From positions 992,001 through 1,056,000 of the forward strand of contig NZ_LGRO01000001.1 of assembly GCF_001280565.1 (NCBI RefSeq): 64,000 nucleotides of DNA. The letters are read 5' to 3'. Of this stretch, positions 27,104-36,930 are shown piece by piece. A program made the translations under genes and the position numbers. The notes below the pieces were generated by a model. That model was not told where the DNA came from. It saw nothing but the letters and a program-made list of their open reading frames with translations, and ran no database searches. This stretch comes from Sulfobacillus thermosulfidooxidans. GTDB taxonomy: Bacteria > Bacillota > Sulfobacillia > Sulfobacillales > Sulfobacillaceae. Positions within the stretch are counted from its first letter, which is position 1. Each line of letters begins with the position of its first letter.

Positions 27104-28122
27104 GAACTCTAATTGTGTCTGCCGTTGATCTCCATGGTCCCCCCCAAGGCGAACGTTTGCGATTGGAAAATATTGTCCGTGGAGCCGGGGCTCTTGGCCC
27201 CACGGAATTATGGCAGCCCCGAATGATTGGCCAACCTCTTACGCGGATCGCCAGATTAGTCAAATTCAGATCCTTGTATATGGCTCGCCATGCTTATTCT
27301 ATAGGAGATTGTCCATCACGGTCTTATGATCTTGTCATTGCTTTTCAACTACGAATGGCTCCCTATGCTTTAAAATGTCGTGCTCCTGTCCACATATTAG
27401 ATTTGACGGACAGCCTGGGATTATTTCGAAGCCGGTTAAAACTGTTTCATACCGGGATATTACGGCAAATCATGCTATGGCGGGTGGACCAACTAGAGAT
27501 TTTTTGGTCAAACCAGTTTTCGGAAGCGTGGGTAAGCGGCTGGCAAGATCAGCAGTGGTTGAACAATCGCGGTATCTCAGCGGTTTTGGTTCCCAACGCG
27601 GTTCGAGAGAAAGTTTTATTGCCCCCCGGCAATGTGCGCGAGCTATTGTTTGTGGCCAATATGGCGTATTTACCGAATCGACTGGGTTTACACCATTTTT
27701 TAGAAAATATATGGCCGGTATTGGTAAATGAGGGATATATCTTACACGTGGCAGGGCCCGGAACAGAGCGAATTAAAGCACCTGGTGTGATAACCCACGG
27801 CTTCGTCAATGATTTGCGGGCTCTTTATGTCCAAGCGGGAATATGCATTAGTCCTGTGGAATTGGGAACGGGCACCCAAAATAAAATTCTTGAAGCTCTC
27901 GGTTATGGGCGCCCAGTAATTACCGGTCCACTAGCATGGGAAGCGCTGCCGACCAGGGTACAATCCGCCGTTGCTGTTGCGACGACTCCTCGCGAATGGC
28001 TGCAGCAAGTAAATCTTTTGCAAGATCCAACGATTTATGGGTTCCGGGCCCACGCCGGATTTAATGCGGTTGATCTCAACGGTTATCCCGTTACTCGTCG
28101 GCTACAGCAGCTTCATTTTTAA
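27100..28122 (+). CDS. GT4-like glycosyltransferase (second of pair)
   Basis: 340 residues, starting at a GTG that overlaps the previous stop (GTGA). LLFVANMAYLPNRLGLHHFL near residue 180 and LHVAGPG mark the C-terminal Rossmann domain; GTGTQNKILEALGYGRPVI matches the donor-binding loop of the GT4 WcaI / Glyco_trans_1_4 type. The gene overlaps convergent thrB by 32 bases at its end. Both glycosyltransferases likely act on the same glycan. Donor and acceptor cannot be told. Confidence 0.85.
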   Translation: MRTLIVSAVDLHGPPQGERLRLENIVRGAGALGPTELWQPRMIGQPLTRIARLVKFRSLYMARHAYSIGDCPSRSYDLVIAFQLRMAPYALKCRAPVHILDLTDSLGLFRSRLKLFHTGILRQIMLWRVDQLEIFWSNQFSEAWVSGWQDQQWLNNRGISAVLVPNAVREKVLLPPGNVRELLFVANMAYLPNRLGLHHFLENIWPVLVNEGYILHVAGPGTERIKAPGVITHGFVNDLRALYVQAGICISPVELGTGTQNKILEALGYGRPVITGPLAWEALPTRVQSAVAVATTPREWLQQVNLLQDPTIYGFRAHAGFNAVDLNGYPVTRRLQQLHF

Positions 28123-29029
28123 TGGTATCGATCCACTGAACGCGAGCACCTTCGGCAATCGGCCGTGCATAACGAATCGTCAGCGGCCAATGATGGTTTG
28201 ACGCTAAATGTTGCCAGGCCTTTTCGATAGCCAGTGCATGTTCGGAATCCGTCAACGCCATCACGGTTGGTCCTGAGCCGGAGAGTGTCGCAGCAAAGGC
28301 TCCCGCGTCATAACTCGCCCGAATTAATTCATCGAGTCCCTCCACTAACACTGTCCGATAGGGTTGATGGAGACGGTCATCGGCGGCATCCCGCAAAACG
28401 CTCCAATCATTTTGTGAAACGGCGTGAATCCATAACGCCACTCTTTGTGCATTAAATATGGCATCGTCACGAGAGACTTGGGGTGGTAAAATCGCACGCG
28501 AATCTTTGGTAGGAACCGGATACGCCGGAATAGCTAAAAGACTGGTGAGTGCGGGCGGTGTATAACGGTTGACACGAATAACACTGTTGCGATCCCGGTA
28601 GACGAGCACAAATCCTCCAAAGAGAGCAGCGGCGACATTATCGGGATGTCCTTCGATTGCTGTGGCTGTGTGTAAGAGGCGGTCCATGCTGAGCGGTTCT
28701 GGCAATAATGCGTTGGCCAATAATAAGCCCGCCACAACCGCTGCGGCACTGGAACCTAAACCCCGGCTTAAGGGAATTTCACTGGATACCGTGATATGTC
28801 CTGGGGGTATGATTGAACCTGTCATCTCCCAATACAATCGGCTTGCTGTTGTCCATATGAGGTTGTCTTCATTACGAGGCAATAGCTCAGCGCCTTCGCC
28901 GAAGGGTTCGATCGTTAACGTGGGTGCCGAACAGTAGGTTAATTTTAAATAGAGTGACAACGCCAAACCCAAACTATCCAAACCCGAGCCGAGATTGGCA
29001 CTGGTCGCAGGCACTTGAATTGCTAACAC
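28091..29029 (-). CDS. thrB: Homoserine kinase
   Basis: 312 residues, GHMP kinase family, phosphorylating L-homoserine for threonine synthesis. VPATSANLGSGLDSLGLAL at the N-terminus and the ATP loop LSRGLGSSAAAVVAG near residue 88 are diagnostic; TLSGSGPTVMAL near residue 247 is motif 3. The start is GTG 29029, 18 bases after the thrC stop, with only GGTGAG upstream, so it may depend on translation from thrC. The 3' end overlaps the convergent glycosyltransferase by 32 bases. Confidence 0.93.
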   Translation of the reverse strand: MLAIQVPATSANLGSGLDSLGLALSLYLKLTYCSAPTLTIEPFGEGAELLPRNEDNLIWTTASRLYWEMTGSIIPPGHITVSSEIPLSRGLGSSAAAVVAGLLLANALLPEPLSMDRLLHTATAIEGHPDNVAAALFGGFVLVYRDRNSVIRVNRYTPPALTSLLAIPAYPVPTKDSRAILPPQVSRDDAIFNAQRVALWIHAVSQNDWSVLRDAADDRLHQPYRTVLVEGLDELIRASYDAGAFAATLSGSGPTVMALTDSEHALAIEKAWQHLASNHHWPLTIRYARPIAEGARVQWIDTIKNEAAVADE

Positions 29030-29047
29030 GCGGTACTCACCATCTTT

Positions 29048-30073
29048 CTAGGAATTCATTAACTCTCCAATGGCATCTAACAAGTTATGACTGTCTACAA
29101 CATGAGGTTCAACGTGCGCCCACATTGTTGGCGTTTGAGAATCTTTGAGACCATTTCCCGTTAAAATGACGACAATATCTCCCTGAGGTAGTCGTCTCTG
29201 ATGGTACAAAGCCTTGAGGCCTGCATAAGCGGCAGCAGAAGCTGGTTCAACAAACACACCACCGTGAGCTAGTTCTTCCTGGGCCTGCAAGATCGCCGAG
29301 TCCGGCACCGAATAAAATAAACCATGAGATTCTTGGACAGCTTCTTTGGCCAAATGGGCACTAGCAGGCCGTCCAATGCGGATGGCTGATGCCACCGTGC
29401 TGACGTTATCGAGTTCATGACCTTGCACCAAAGGATCGGCACCTTGGGCTTGAATGCCAAACATTTGGGGAATTCCTTCATTACGGCGCCGAAATCCGTG
29501 AAAATATGCGGAGATGTTGCCAGCATTGCCGACAGGTAAAACCAAAGCATGGGGACAATGTCCTAAATCATCAAGAATTTCATATGCGCCTGTTTCTTGT
29601 CCTCGAAGACGCCAGGGATTAACGGAATTTACCAAAGCAATCCATGACTCTTGTTCGGCGACTTCTCGCACGGCGTTCAATGCCTGATCGAAGTTGCCTT
29701 CGATGGCCAAAATGGTGGCGCCGTACGCACTTGCTTGAATCATTTTGGGCAAGGCTACTTGGCCGTTGGGAATGACGACGAATGCTTTAAGACCGGCTCT
29801 GCCAGCATAAGCGGCTGCAGATGCTGCGGTGTTTCCGGTGGATGCACAAATTACCGCTTTGGCTCCCGTATATCGTGCCTGACTGACCGCAACTGTCATG
29901 CCGCGATCCTTAAAAGATCCGGTCGGATTACATCCTTCGAGTTTTAACCAGATCCGCGATGCATCCCATGTTGCCCAGTGAACCATTGGCGTATTGCCTT
30001 CTCCGATCGTTACGGGCTCTAAATCTGGTAGTCCTAACCACTCATGATAACGATTAATCAATCCTATATGCAT
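29048..30073 (-). CDS. thrC: Threonine synthase
   Basis: 341 residues from ATG 30073, AGGAG nine bases upstream. A fold type II PLP enzyme converting O-phosphohomoserine to threonine. GEGNTPMVHW near residue 26, the PLP lysine in CNPTGSFKDRGM near residue 58, and STGNTAASAAAYAGRAGLK are clear; the phosphate-binding loop LPVGNAGNISAYFHG lies near residue 180. It is the short bacterial class 2 form. It forms an operon with thrB downstream, the usual thrC-thrB order. Confidence 0.95.
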   Translation of the reverse strand: MHIGLINRYHEWLGLPDLEPVTIGEGNTPMVHWATWDASRIWLKLEGCNPTGSFKDRGMTVAVSQARYTGAKAVICASTGNTAASAAAYAGRAGLKAFVVIPNGQVALPKMIQASAYGATILAIEGNFDQALNAVREVAEQESWIALVNSVNPWRLRGQETGAYEILDDLGHCPHALVLPVGNAGNISAYFHGFRRRNEGIPQMFGIQAQGADPLVQGHELDNVSTVASAIRIGRPASAHLAKEAVQESHGLFYSVPDSAILQAQEELAHGGVFVEPASAAAYAGLKALYHQRRLPQGDIVVILTGNGLKDSQTPTMWAHVEPHVVDSHNLLDAIGELMNS

Positions 30074-30382
30074 AATGGGCACTCTCCTGAGAAAGATTGT
30101 AAACATGCTAGCATAGGTAATGCCTGATGCTCAACCATTTTGAGAATTTGTTCAACTTGATGATATCGTTAGAAACACATCCAAATGAAGAGGCGCAAGG
30201 TGGGCGAGCGAATGAAATTGCGGATTCAGGGGTGTTCTCCTGGCTTTCGGTGGAAAATGATGAAACTTGTTCAGTTATTATGATTAAGAGGAGATGGATT
30301 AAGTTAGAGATGAAAGAAGGCCAATAGCACGGCAGAAAGCTGTTCAAACAAGCGCACGCGCCATTGAGCAGATTATACAGAT

Positions 30383-30430
30383 CCCCATTTTCTGACCTCT
30401 CGAAAATAAAGAGAAATAGAGAAAATGGGG
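30383..30430 (-). terminator. Inverted repeat after hemQ, possible terminator
   Basis: CCCCATTTTCT (30383-30393) and AGAAAATGGGG (30420-30430) are an exact 11-bp inverted repeat around a 26-base AT-rich loop, 12 bases after the hemQ stop. The loop is long and no T-run follows, so this is uncertain. The surrounding 30074-30442 region has no convincing gene. Confidence 0.4.
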
Positions 30431-30442
30431 ACAGTCATCGAT

Positions 30443-31186
30443 CTAACCAAATAAAACCTGAAGCGATTCCTGAGTCAGGCGTTTGCCAACAAGAAACGGG
30501 CCAAAGTCGGCAAAGCGCGCACTCGCTTCATCAAATCGCATTTCATAGATAAGCTTTTTGAAATCTAACATGTCATTGGCATACAGGGTGACACCCCACT
30601 CCCAGTCATCAAGCCCTTGGGAACCGGTAATGATTTGGGTGACACGGTCGGCATATTTGTGACCTAAGATGCCGTGTCCCTTCATTTTTTCCCGGCGTTC
30701 GTCTTTGCTCAGCATATACCAGTTATCCTGACCTACTCGCCGCTTATTCATCGGATAAAAACACACATAATGTGTTTTCGGCAAAATAGGGTAAAGACGC
30801 TCTTTGGTGCCGGGCAATGTCAAGGGATCAACTTGTCCTTTAACCAGATACTTACTTAATTCCACCACGGAGAAATAAGAATAGGGTTTGGTGAAAAAGC
30901 GACTCATGGGCGATTTGTCAATGTCCAACTCAGTTTGAAGTAACTCATCAACCGTGGGACGAAAATTGGCAAACAACAGATCCGCTTTGTGCCCAATAAT
31001 GTGGTAGATGCCTGTGCTGCCATGACCCGCTTCTTCCACAGCTATCCACTGGTTAATGATTTTCAGTAATGATTGAATCGCCTCGTTCCGTTCTGATGAG
31101 GTACAGGAATTCCATAAGGGCCAGTTTATCTGGCGAAAATCGTGCAAGGCATACCAGCCTTCGATTGTTTCGATTGCATCTGCCAT
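30443..31186 (-). CDS. hemQ: Coproheme decarboxylase (HemQ, chlorite-dismutase family)
   Basis: HemQ decarboxylates coproheme III to haem b in the coproporphyrin pathway of Gram-positive bacteria. From ATG 31186 (GGAGG seven bases upstream) it is 247 residues, the normal length. Tyr144 in FYPMNKRR is the catalytic tyrosine and His171 in KMKGHGILGHKY the axial haem ligand; these match Tyr145/His172 numbering known for the Geobacillus enzyme. GSQGLDDWEWGVTLYA and RFDEASARFADFG are family motifs. The Arg that confers chlorite dismutase activity is not in its usual context. No other haem genes are adjacent. Confidence 0.95.
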   Translation of the reverse strand: MADAIETIEGWYALHDFRQINWPLWNSCTSSERNEAIQSLLKIINQWIAVEEAGHGSTGIYHIIGHKADLLFANFRPTVDELLQTELDIDKSPMSRFFTKPYSYFSVVELSKYLVKGQVDPLTLPGTKERLYPILPKTHYVCFYPMNKRRVGQDNWYMLSKDERREKMKGHGILGHKYADRVTQIITGSQGLDDWEWGVTLYANDMLDFKKLIYEMRFDEASARFADFGPFLVGKRLTQESLQVLFG

Positions 31187-31328
31187 GTTCGTCGCCTCCG
31201 CTGTCATATCGCCAGTAGTATACCACACCAATCCCCCCACATTGCTGATTCTAATTTGCTATACTGATTCCAAGAAATTGGAAGGGAGGACGACCTGGAA
31301 GAGCCTTTATAGAACGGGTCAATTAAAA

Positions 31329-32135
31329 ATGGCTGAATATTCCGATCTGCCCCAAGATGCTTTATCGCGATTACAGCAAGAACCTGATCATTTCGTGTTT
31401 ACCAGTGATCTTTCGGTCAACGAGTTCATTTTGGTTGAAGAAGCAGGATTCACCCCTCTTGGCATGGTTATGGGATCATCTATCTACCACATTGGTTATC
31501 AGCAGGCCAATTGGACAAAAAACCAGGAAATGACGGTTTTATCGCAGGCGATGTACAATGCCCGCGAACTCGCGATGACCCGTATGGAGGAAGAGGCTGA
31601 TGCACTCAAGGCGGATGGAATTATTGGTGTGCGTCTACAAGTCAGTCATCGGGAATGGGGACAGCATATTGCAGAATTTGTTGCCATTGGGACGGCTGTC
31701 AAAGCCAAGGATGGGTCAAGCCACCGCACAATTAAAGGCAAACCCTTTACCTCCGATCTTTCAGGACAAGATTTCTATTTATTAATGCAAGCGGGATACC
31801 GGCCCGTCAGCTTAGCGATGGGCTCTTGTGTTTATCATGTTGCCCATCAAGGGACGTTGGCGACAATACGCCAGTTAGGGCAAAACCGCGAGTTACTTCC
31901 ATACACCCAAGGGCTTTACGATGCGAGGGAACGTGCCATGGAGCGCATGCAAACGGAAGCCGCAGAATTGAAAGCGCAAGGCATTGTGGGTGTGCATCTC
32001 CATGAAAACAATCACAGTTGGGATTCGCATATTCTTGAATTTTTTGCTGTGGGTACGGCAGTAGTGAAGTTCCAGGATAGAGTCATGACTCCACCGAGCC
32101 TGGTTCTGCCCCTGAATGATAATACAACGGATTAG
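31329..32135 (+). CDS. Double-domain YbjQ-like (heavy-metal-binding domain family) protein
   Basis: 268 residues made of two copies of a roughly 110-residue YbjQ/UPF0145-like domain: FTSDLSVNEFILVEEAGFTP to AEFVAIGTAV, then FTSDLSGQDFYLLMQAGYRP to LEFFAVGTAV. Both copies have MGSxxYHxxxQ and YNARELAMTRMEEEAD or its equivalent. YbjQ proteins are small pentamer-forming beta-rich proteins annotated as heavy-metal-binding without known function. The upstream frame is open, but I chose ATG 31329; its ribosome site is weak. A strong GGGAGG at 31283-31288 lies earlier without a usable start, so the beginning is uncertain. It is paired with a paralogue 30 bases downstream. Confidence 0.7.
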   Translation: MAEYSDLPQDALSRLQQEPDHFVFTSDLSVNEFILVEEAGFTPLGMVMGSSIYHIGYQQANWTKNQEMTVLSQAMYNARELAMTRMEEEADALKADGIIGVRLQVSHREWGQHIAEFVAIGTAVKAKDGSSHRTIKGKPFTSDLSGQDFYLLMQAGYRPVSLAMGSCVYHVAHQGTLATIRQLGQNRELLPYTQGLYDARERAMERMQTEAAELKAQGIVGVHLHENNHSWDSHILEFFAVGTAVVKFQDRVMTPPSLVLPLNDNTTD

Positions 32136-32167
32136 GGTAGACACCGGAGAAGGGAGATGGTTTTTCT

Positions 32168-33163
32168 ATGCCTTTTTTTCGCAGGCCCTCCAAGCCGCAA
32201 GATGCGCCACGGACGCCTTTGACAGATAAAGTCTATGAAAGCCAACGTCCGGAAGAGGTGCAAGCTGATCTACAGGCACTGGAATCAGGGGATTTACCCA
32301 ATAAAGCCAAAGTGCGTTTACACCGCACTATATCGGGTGAGTTGCCATGGATGAGTACTTATTCGACACCCGATTTTTTCTTGGTAGAGCATCTTCGTAT
32401 TGAACCGTTAGTTCAAGTGAGTGGAGCTTGTTACTTTCATGCCGCGACAGACAGTCAAGGACACATCTTTCTCGATAGCAATTTAGATGCGACAAACCTC
32501 GTACGAGCATATTACCGGGCTAAAGATGAGGCGATTAACCGCTTGCTTCAAGAGGCAACGGCGGTTGGAGCGCATGCCGTACTGAATGCGCGTTACCGCT
32601 TTCAACGTGATGAAACCGTGGTCTCGTTTACTGTACTCGGCACCGCTGTGCGTTTTGTCGGAATGAATCCGCCGGTTAAACCCTTGGTCAGTCCACTAAA
32701 TGGGGAAGACACTTATAAATTACTGCAGCGGGGATGGTTACCGGTCAACATGGCTTTAGGCTATCACTGGCATTGTATGCCCGTAGGATTTTCCACGAAA
32801 TATGGTATTGCGCAAAGCTGGTACAATCAAGAATTTACCGCGATAAGCAAAAAGTTCATGCAAAGCCGGGATCTAGCGCTTCAAAAAATGCGACAAGACG
32901 GGGCGCGTCATCATCCCGTATCGGGTTTTGTGGCGGTCAAGATTGATTATTCGGTAGAGGAAACGGAGATAATTTTTGTGCGGAATGGTTTGTTTGACAA
33001 TGGGCTGACTATCGATGGAACCTTTTATCCCTATGATGATATGGGGCGAGCAGAAGTGCCAGCATTTAATACAGAATTCTTTGCGACGGGGGCAAGTATC
33101 GTTCGCCTTAGCACAGGTCAAGTGACCAAATCAGATATCGCAAATTATTTGTTATTAAATTAG
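32168..33163 (+). CDS. Second double-domain YbjQ-like protein
   Basis: 331 residues, paralogue of the preceding gene. A basic N-terminal tail of about 50 residues leads into two diverged YbjQ-like domains: YSTPDFFLVEHLRIEPLVQV to SFTVLGTAV, and LNGEDTYKLLQRGWLPVNMA to an altered end (NTEFFATGASIV). The second domain has an insertion around residues 270-300 (RNGLFDNGLTIDGTFYPYDD). GAAGGGAGATGG precedes the ATG. The two genes probably form one transcript. The function is unknown; duplication at gene and domain level suggests hetero-oligomers. Confidence 0.7.
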   Translation: MPFFRRPSKPQDAPRTPLTDKVYESQRPEEVQADLQALESGDLPNKAKVRLHRTISGELPWMSTYSTPDFFLVEHLRIEPLVQVSGACYFHAATDSQGHIFLDSNLDATNLVRAYYRAKDEAINRLLQEATAVGAHAVLNARYRFQRDETVVSFTVLGTAVRFVGMNPPVKPLVSPLNGEDTYKLLQRGWLPVNMALGYHWHCMPVGFSTKYGIAQSWYNQEFTAISKKFMQSRDLALQKMRQDGARHHPVSGFVAVKIDYSVEETEIIFVRNGLFDNGLTIDGTFYPYDDMGRAEVPAFNTEFFATGASIVRLSTGQVTKSDIANYLLLN

Positions 33164-33509
33164 TTGGGATGTGGGCGATTGAGATCACCGTGAATAATAT
33201 CGCTGCAGATCCTGCAAATGGCTCCTTAATCGAGGAAGAATATGGAGCACGATGCGTGCAGACGACACGAAAGGGGTCTTCAGAAGTCCAGTCATCGTTA
33301 ATGATGATTGCCTGCGTCCTCGTATGGTATCATCCATGTCCAATGTCTATGGCTTATGAAGATCACCACGCCGATCTGGTTGTGCGAGGGATCACGTCTA
33401 TCTATTCTTTCTATAGGCTGTAGGTTGTTGGGCGGTGAATCCGAGGTTCTGTCCCTGCGAAATACCTGCAAGCCCCGGCCTTTAGGCCGGGATCATTGGC
33501 AGGCGATTT
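33164..33509. other. Intergenic stretch with IS200/IS605-type end hairpin
   Basis: About 345 bp without a convincing gene. At 33474-33491 CCCGGCC-TTTA-GGCCGGG forms a perfect seven-bp hairpin, within AATACCTGCAAGCCCCGG. This kind of palindrome is typical of IS200/IS605 and tnpB element ends. A partial copy lies at 5181-5206. Nothing of tnpA or tnpB could be read upstream of it here. Confidence 0.5.
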
Positions 33510-33818
33510 TTATCGTTCGACAGGGCCCTTCCAGTTATTCATGCCGCCCGACAAGTTGAATACTTTCGTGTATCCGGCTTGTTGTAGCATTTCGCAGGCA
33601 CGCGCAGACCGATTGCCGCTTTGACACACCACAACAACTGTATGCGATTTGCTTACTTCTTTTAACCGGTGAAGTAACTGACTGAGCGGAATATGGCGTG
33701 CCCGGGGGATATGACCCTGTTTGTATTCACTTGATTCGCGCACGTCAACCACAATGGCCTGTCCGTTCCGCGCCATGCTTTCGACCCGTTCGGGTGATAG
33801 ATGGTGAACCAACTTCAT
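33510..33818 (-). CDS. Rhodanese-like sulfurtransferase, single domain
   Basis: 102 residues from ATG 33818. VDVRESSEYKQGHIPRARHI near residue 25 and the active loop CQSGNRSA with its cysteine near residue 65 are typical; SGGMNNWKGP ends the domain. It would transfer sulfane sulfur to cyanide, thiols or proteins in the cytoplasm, fitting sulfur metabolism. GGAGG abuts ATG 33818, so initiation may instead use the TTG two codons later (33812) or the GTG at 33827. Confidence 0.9.
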   Translation of the reverse strand: MKLVHHLSPERVESMARNGQAIVVDVRESSEYKQGHIPRARHIPLSQLLHRLKEVSKSHTVVVVCQSGNRSARACEMLQQAGYTKVFNLSGGMNNWKGPVER

Positions 33819-34023
33819 CCTCCTCACACATCAAAACATTGAACTTGTGTATAACAAAATTGTATCAATGAACAAATTCACTGGCAATAAGCCAAAGCTA
33901 TCTGAAAACGGTTCCGATATAAGCACAAGGCCAGCGATTTCAGTATACTGAGTAGGGGAAAACTAATAAGTCCTATCCCTTGCGTAAATTTTCTCAATTT
34001 TATGATGGAAGAGGAGGATGCAT

Positions 34024-35499
34024 GTGCGCCTATTAAATTTTATTGGCGGGCAATGGTCTGAACCCGTTAATGGCCAATATCATAATGACTATAATCCGGC
34101 AACTGGCGAAGTACTTGTGGAAGTGCCACGGTCTTCGCGAGAGGATGCCAATCGTGCTGTGGCTGCAGCAAAAGAGGCTTTTCAATCGTGGCGACTGGTT
34201 CCAGCGCCCAAACGGGGTGAAATATTATTTCGTGTAGGACAATTATTAATGGAACGCAAGTCAGAACTTGCCAAGAAAATGACGCAAGAAATGGGAAAAG
34301 TCTTAATAGAAGCAGAGGGCGATGTCCAAGAAGGCATTGACATGGCCTTTTACATGGCTGGAGAAGGCCGCCGCTCTTTTGGCTATACCACTCCCTCTGA
34401 ACTTCCTAATAAATTTGCGATGGCTGTCCGTGATCCTATTGGAGTGGCCGCGATTATAACTCCTTGGAATTTTCCTATGGCTATTCCCACGTGGAAAATA
34501 TTTCCCGCGCTAGTGGCCGGTAACACTGTAGTCTTCAAGCCCGCGTCAGAAACTCCGCAACTTGCCTATGAACTGGTAAAAATATTGGAAGAGGCAGGAA
34601 TTCCAGCCGGGGTTGTTAATCTTGTCTTCGGATCGGGAAGTGAAGTCGGGGAAACTTTAATCAGTCACCCTGATGTTGCCTTAATATCATTTACAGGATC
34701 AAATGAGACGGGAAGACATGTGGCGCAAGTGGCTGGATCCCAATTGAAGCGGGTATCCTTAGAATTGGGTGGAAAAAATGCCATTATTGTGCTCGATGAT
34801 GCCGATTTGGATTTAGCTATTGACGGTATTATTTGGAGTGCATTTGGCACGACTGGCCAACGTTGCACGGCTTGTTCCCGACTTATTGTGCAAGAGGGGA
34901 TTTATGATGTCCTGCGGGAGCGTTTAAAGGATCGTATTGCGAAACTCAGCTTGGGGTCAGGATTGGATGGTAGCACCGATGTGGGACCCTTGATAAATCG
35001 CCAGGCTGTCGAAAAAGTTCATAAATATGTTCAGATAGGACAAGAAGAAGGGGCTCGTTTGGAAATCGGAGGAGATGTTCCTCATGACAGTAGTTTATCG
35101 AATGGCAATTTTTATCTTCCGACCCTCTTCACGGGTGTCACCATCGAAATGCGCATAGCACAAGAAGAAATTTTTGGTCCAGTACTATCTATGATCAAAG
35201 TCAAGACTCTTGAAGAAGCTATTGAGGTCAATAACAAAGTCACATATGGACTCAGTTCTTCCATCTTTACGCGCGATGTTAATGCAGCCTTCCAAGCTAT
35301 TCGCGATTTGGCGACTGGCATAGTGTACATTAACGCTGGCACCATTGGCGCAGAAATCCATCTTCCATTTGGCGGAACGCGGGGGACTGGTAATGGTCAC
35401 CGGGAAGCCGGAACGGCCGCTTTAGATTTCTTTTCGGAATGGAAAGCGGTTTATGTGGATTACAGTGGCAAACTTCAACGAGCACAGATAGACGACTAA
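34024..35499 (+). CDS. Aldehyde dehydrogenase, semialdehyde type
   Basis: 491 residues from GTG 34024, six bases after GAGGAGG; ATG 34018 directly abuts that site. NAD(P)-dependent ALDH fold: [18 protein letters not shown] near 150, [12 protein letters not shown] near 225, the general base in [10 protein letters not shown] and catalytic Cys in GQRCTACSR near residue 285. The C-terminus [16 protein letters not shown] followed by VYVDYSG is typical of semialdehyde enzymes (alpha-ketoglutaric, aminoadipic or glutaric). The next genes are a class III aminotransferase and a glutaryl-CoA-dehydrogenase-like gene, so glutarate or 2-aminoadipate semialdehyde from lysine breakdown is the likeliest substrate. 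Confidence 0.9.
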   Translation: MRLLNFIGGQWSEPVNGQYHNDYNPATGEVLVEVPRSSREDANRAVAAAKEAFQSWRLVPAPKRGEILFRVGQLLMERKSELAKKMTQEMGKVLIEAEGDVQEGIDMAFYMAGEGRRSFGYTTPSELPNKFAMAVRDPIGVAAIITPWNFPMAIPTWKIFPALVAGNTVVFKPASETPQLAYELVKILEEAGIPAGVVNLVFGSGSEVGETLISHPDVALISFTGSNETGRHVAQVAGSQLKRVSLELGGKNAIIVLDDADLDLAIDGIIWSAFGTTGQRCTACSRLIVQEGIYDVLRERLKDRIAKLSLGSGLDGSTDVGPLINRQAVEKVHKYVQIGQEEGARLEIGGDVPHDSSLSNGNFYLPTLFTGVTIEMRIAQEEIFGPVLSMIKVKTLEEAIEVNNKVTYGLSSSIFTRDVNAAFQAIRDLATGIVYINAGTIGAEIHLPFGGTRGTGNGHREAGTAALDFFSEWKAVYVDYSGKLQRAQIDD

Positions 35500-35574
35500 A
35501 ATATCTCTCTTCTGTGGCAGAGACAATTTACCGACGACATCTTGAACTCTCTTGATACTCTAAGGAGGATTTTT

Positions 35575-36930
35575 ATGGCAACCGCGACAAAATATATTGA
35601 ACTTAAGACAGAAATTCCGGGTCCTCGGTCGCAATCGGTCCTAGCCCGTATCGATAAGGCGACGCCGCGGGCAACATCGGTATATGCGCCGCTTGTGATT
35701 GATAAAGCACATGGCAGTTTGCTCACAGATATAGACGGCAACACCTTTATTGATTTAACAGGTGGCGTCGGAGTATTAAACGTAGGACATACGCATGATA
35801 AAGTGCGACAAGCCTTGCATGAACAAGTTGACCGGTTCTTACATACAGATTTCACGGTCGTGCCTTATGAAAGTTACGTCCGGTTGGCAGAAAGGCTTAA
35901 TGCGAAGTTTCCAGGTGGTGGTCCTGCCACGACCGTCTTTTTTAATTCCGGGGCCGAAGCCGTAGAAAATGCCATTAAAATTGCCCGGGCTTACACTAAG
36001 CGTAAAGGGATCATTGCATTTGAGCGGGCATTTCATGGCCGCACGTTGATGGCCATGACACTAACGAGTAAAGTTCACCCCTATAAGGCGGGCATGGGAC
36101 CCTTTGCGCCCGAGGTCTATCGTGTTCCCTTTCCCTATCCCTATCGCTGTCCCTATGCCCAGGGTTCCTTGCAACACGAATGTGACGAAACCTGTTACCG
36201 AGCCATTGAACAAGCATTAATCCTTCAAGTTGCTCCCGAAGATGTGGCGGCGGTGATTGTGGAACCGGTTCAGGGAGAAGGCGGTTTTGTGGTACCTCCT
36301 AAAAGCTTTTTACCCTGGTTGCGAGCATTTACTGAACGTCATGGAATTCTCTTAATCGTGGATGAAGTTCAGACCGGATTTGGCCGTACAGGAAAGTTTT
36401 TTGCCACCGAATATGCGAATATCCGCCCAGACTTGTTAACTATGGCAAAATCTATTGCCGATGGTGTGCCATTGTCTGGGGTCATGGGCCGTGCTGAAGT
36501 CATGGATGGACCAGGAGATTCTCAGATTGGCGGAACCTATGTGGGTAATCCGTTAGCTACAGCAGCTGGGAATGCCGTTTTGGATATTTTTGAGCAAGAG
36601 GACCTTCTTTCACAGGCTGAGAAACAAGGAGAATATTTAATGGCGCGTCTTACCGCGATGCAAAAAAAGTATCCAGTGATTGGGGATGTTCGCGGATTAG
36701 GAGCCATGGTTGCTATTGAATTGGTGAAAGATCCACAAACCAAGGAGCCTCATAGTGATTTGACGGCGCGCATATTAAATTACGCATTACATCATGGGGT
36801 AATCATGCTCAAGGCCGGCATTTATGGCAATGTGATTCGGTTCTTAGCACCGTTAAATACACCGTTGGATATGCTAGAAGAGGCGTTAAATATTTTGGAA
36901 AAAGCATTTGAACAAGAGGGCCAGCACTAA
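35575..36930 (+). CDS. Class III aminotransferase (4-aminobutyrate / 5-aminovalerate type)
   Basis: 451 residues from ATG 35575, AAGGAGG upstream. A fold type I PLP enzyme: FFNSGAEAVENAIKIARAYT near 125, AFERAFHGRTLMAMTLTSK near 150, EPVQGEGGF near 225, DEVQTGFGRTGKFFATEY near 260 and the PLP lysine in TMAKSIADGVPLSGV near 295. These are GABA-transaminase traits. With the ALDH upstream and the acyl-CoA dehydrogenase downstream, 5-aminovalerate to glutarate semialdehyde is a good guess; lysine 6-aminotransferase is the other option. A terminator hairpin overlaps its stop codon. Confidence 0.92.
   Translation: MATATKYIELKTEIPGPRSQSVLARIDKATPRATSVYAPLVIDKAHGSLLTDIDGNTFIDLTGGVGVLNVGHTHDKVRQALHEQVDRFLHTDFTVVPYESYVRLAERLNAKFPGGGPATTVFFNSGAEAVENAIKIARAYTKRKGIIAFERAFHGRTLMAMTLTSKVHPYKAGMGPFAPEVYRVPFPYPYRCPYAQGSLQHECDETCYRAIEQALILQVAPEDVAAVIVEPVQGEGGFVVPPKSFLPWLRAFTERHGILLIVDEVQTGFGRTGKFFATEYANIRPDLLTMAKSIADGVPLSGVMGRAEVMDGPGDSQIGGTYVGNPLATAAGNAVLDIFEQEDLLSQAEKQGEYLMARLTAMQKKYPVIGDVRGLGAMVAIELVKDPQTKEPHSDLTARILNYALHHGVIMLKAGIYGNVIRFLAPLNTPLDMLEEALNILEKAFEQEGQH

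Noticed and set aside
30108-30347. Short frames on both strands upstream of thrC (also 30127-30327 plus)
   Set aside because: They overlap each other, have low-complexity or random composition and no ribosome sites.
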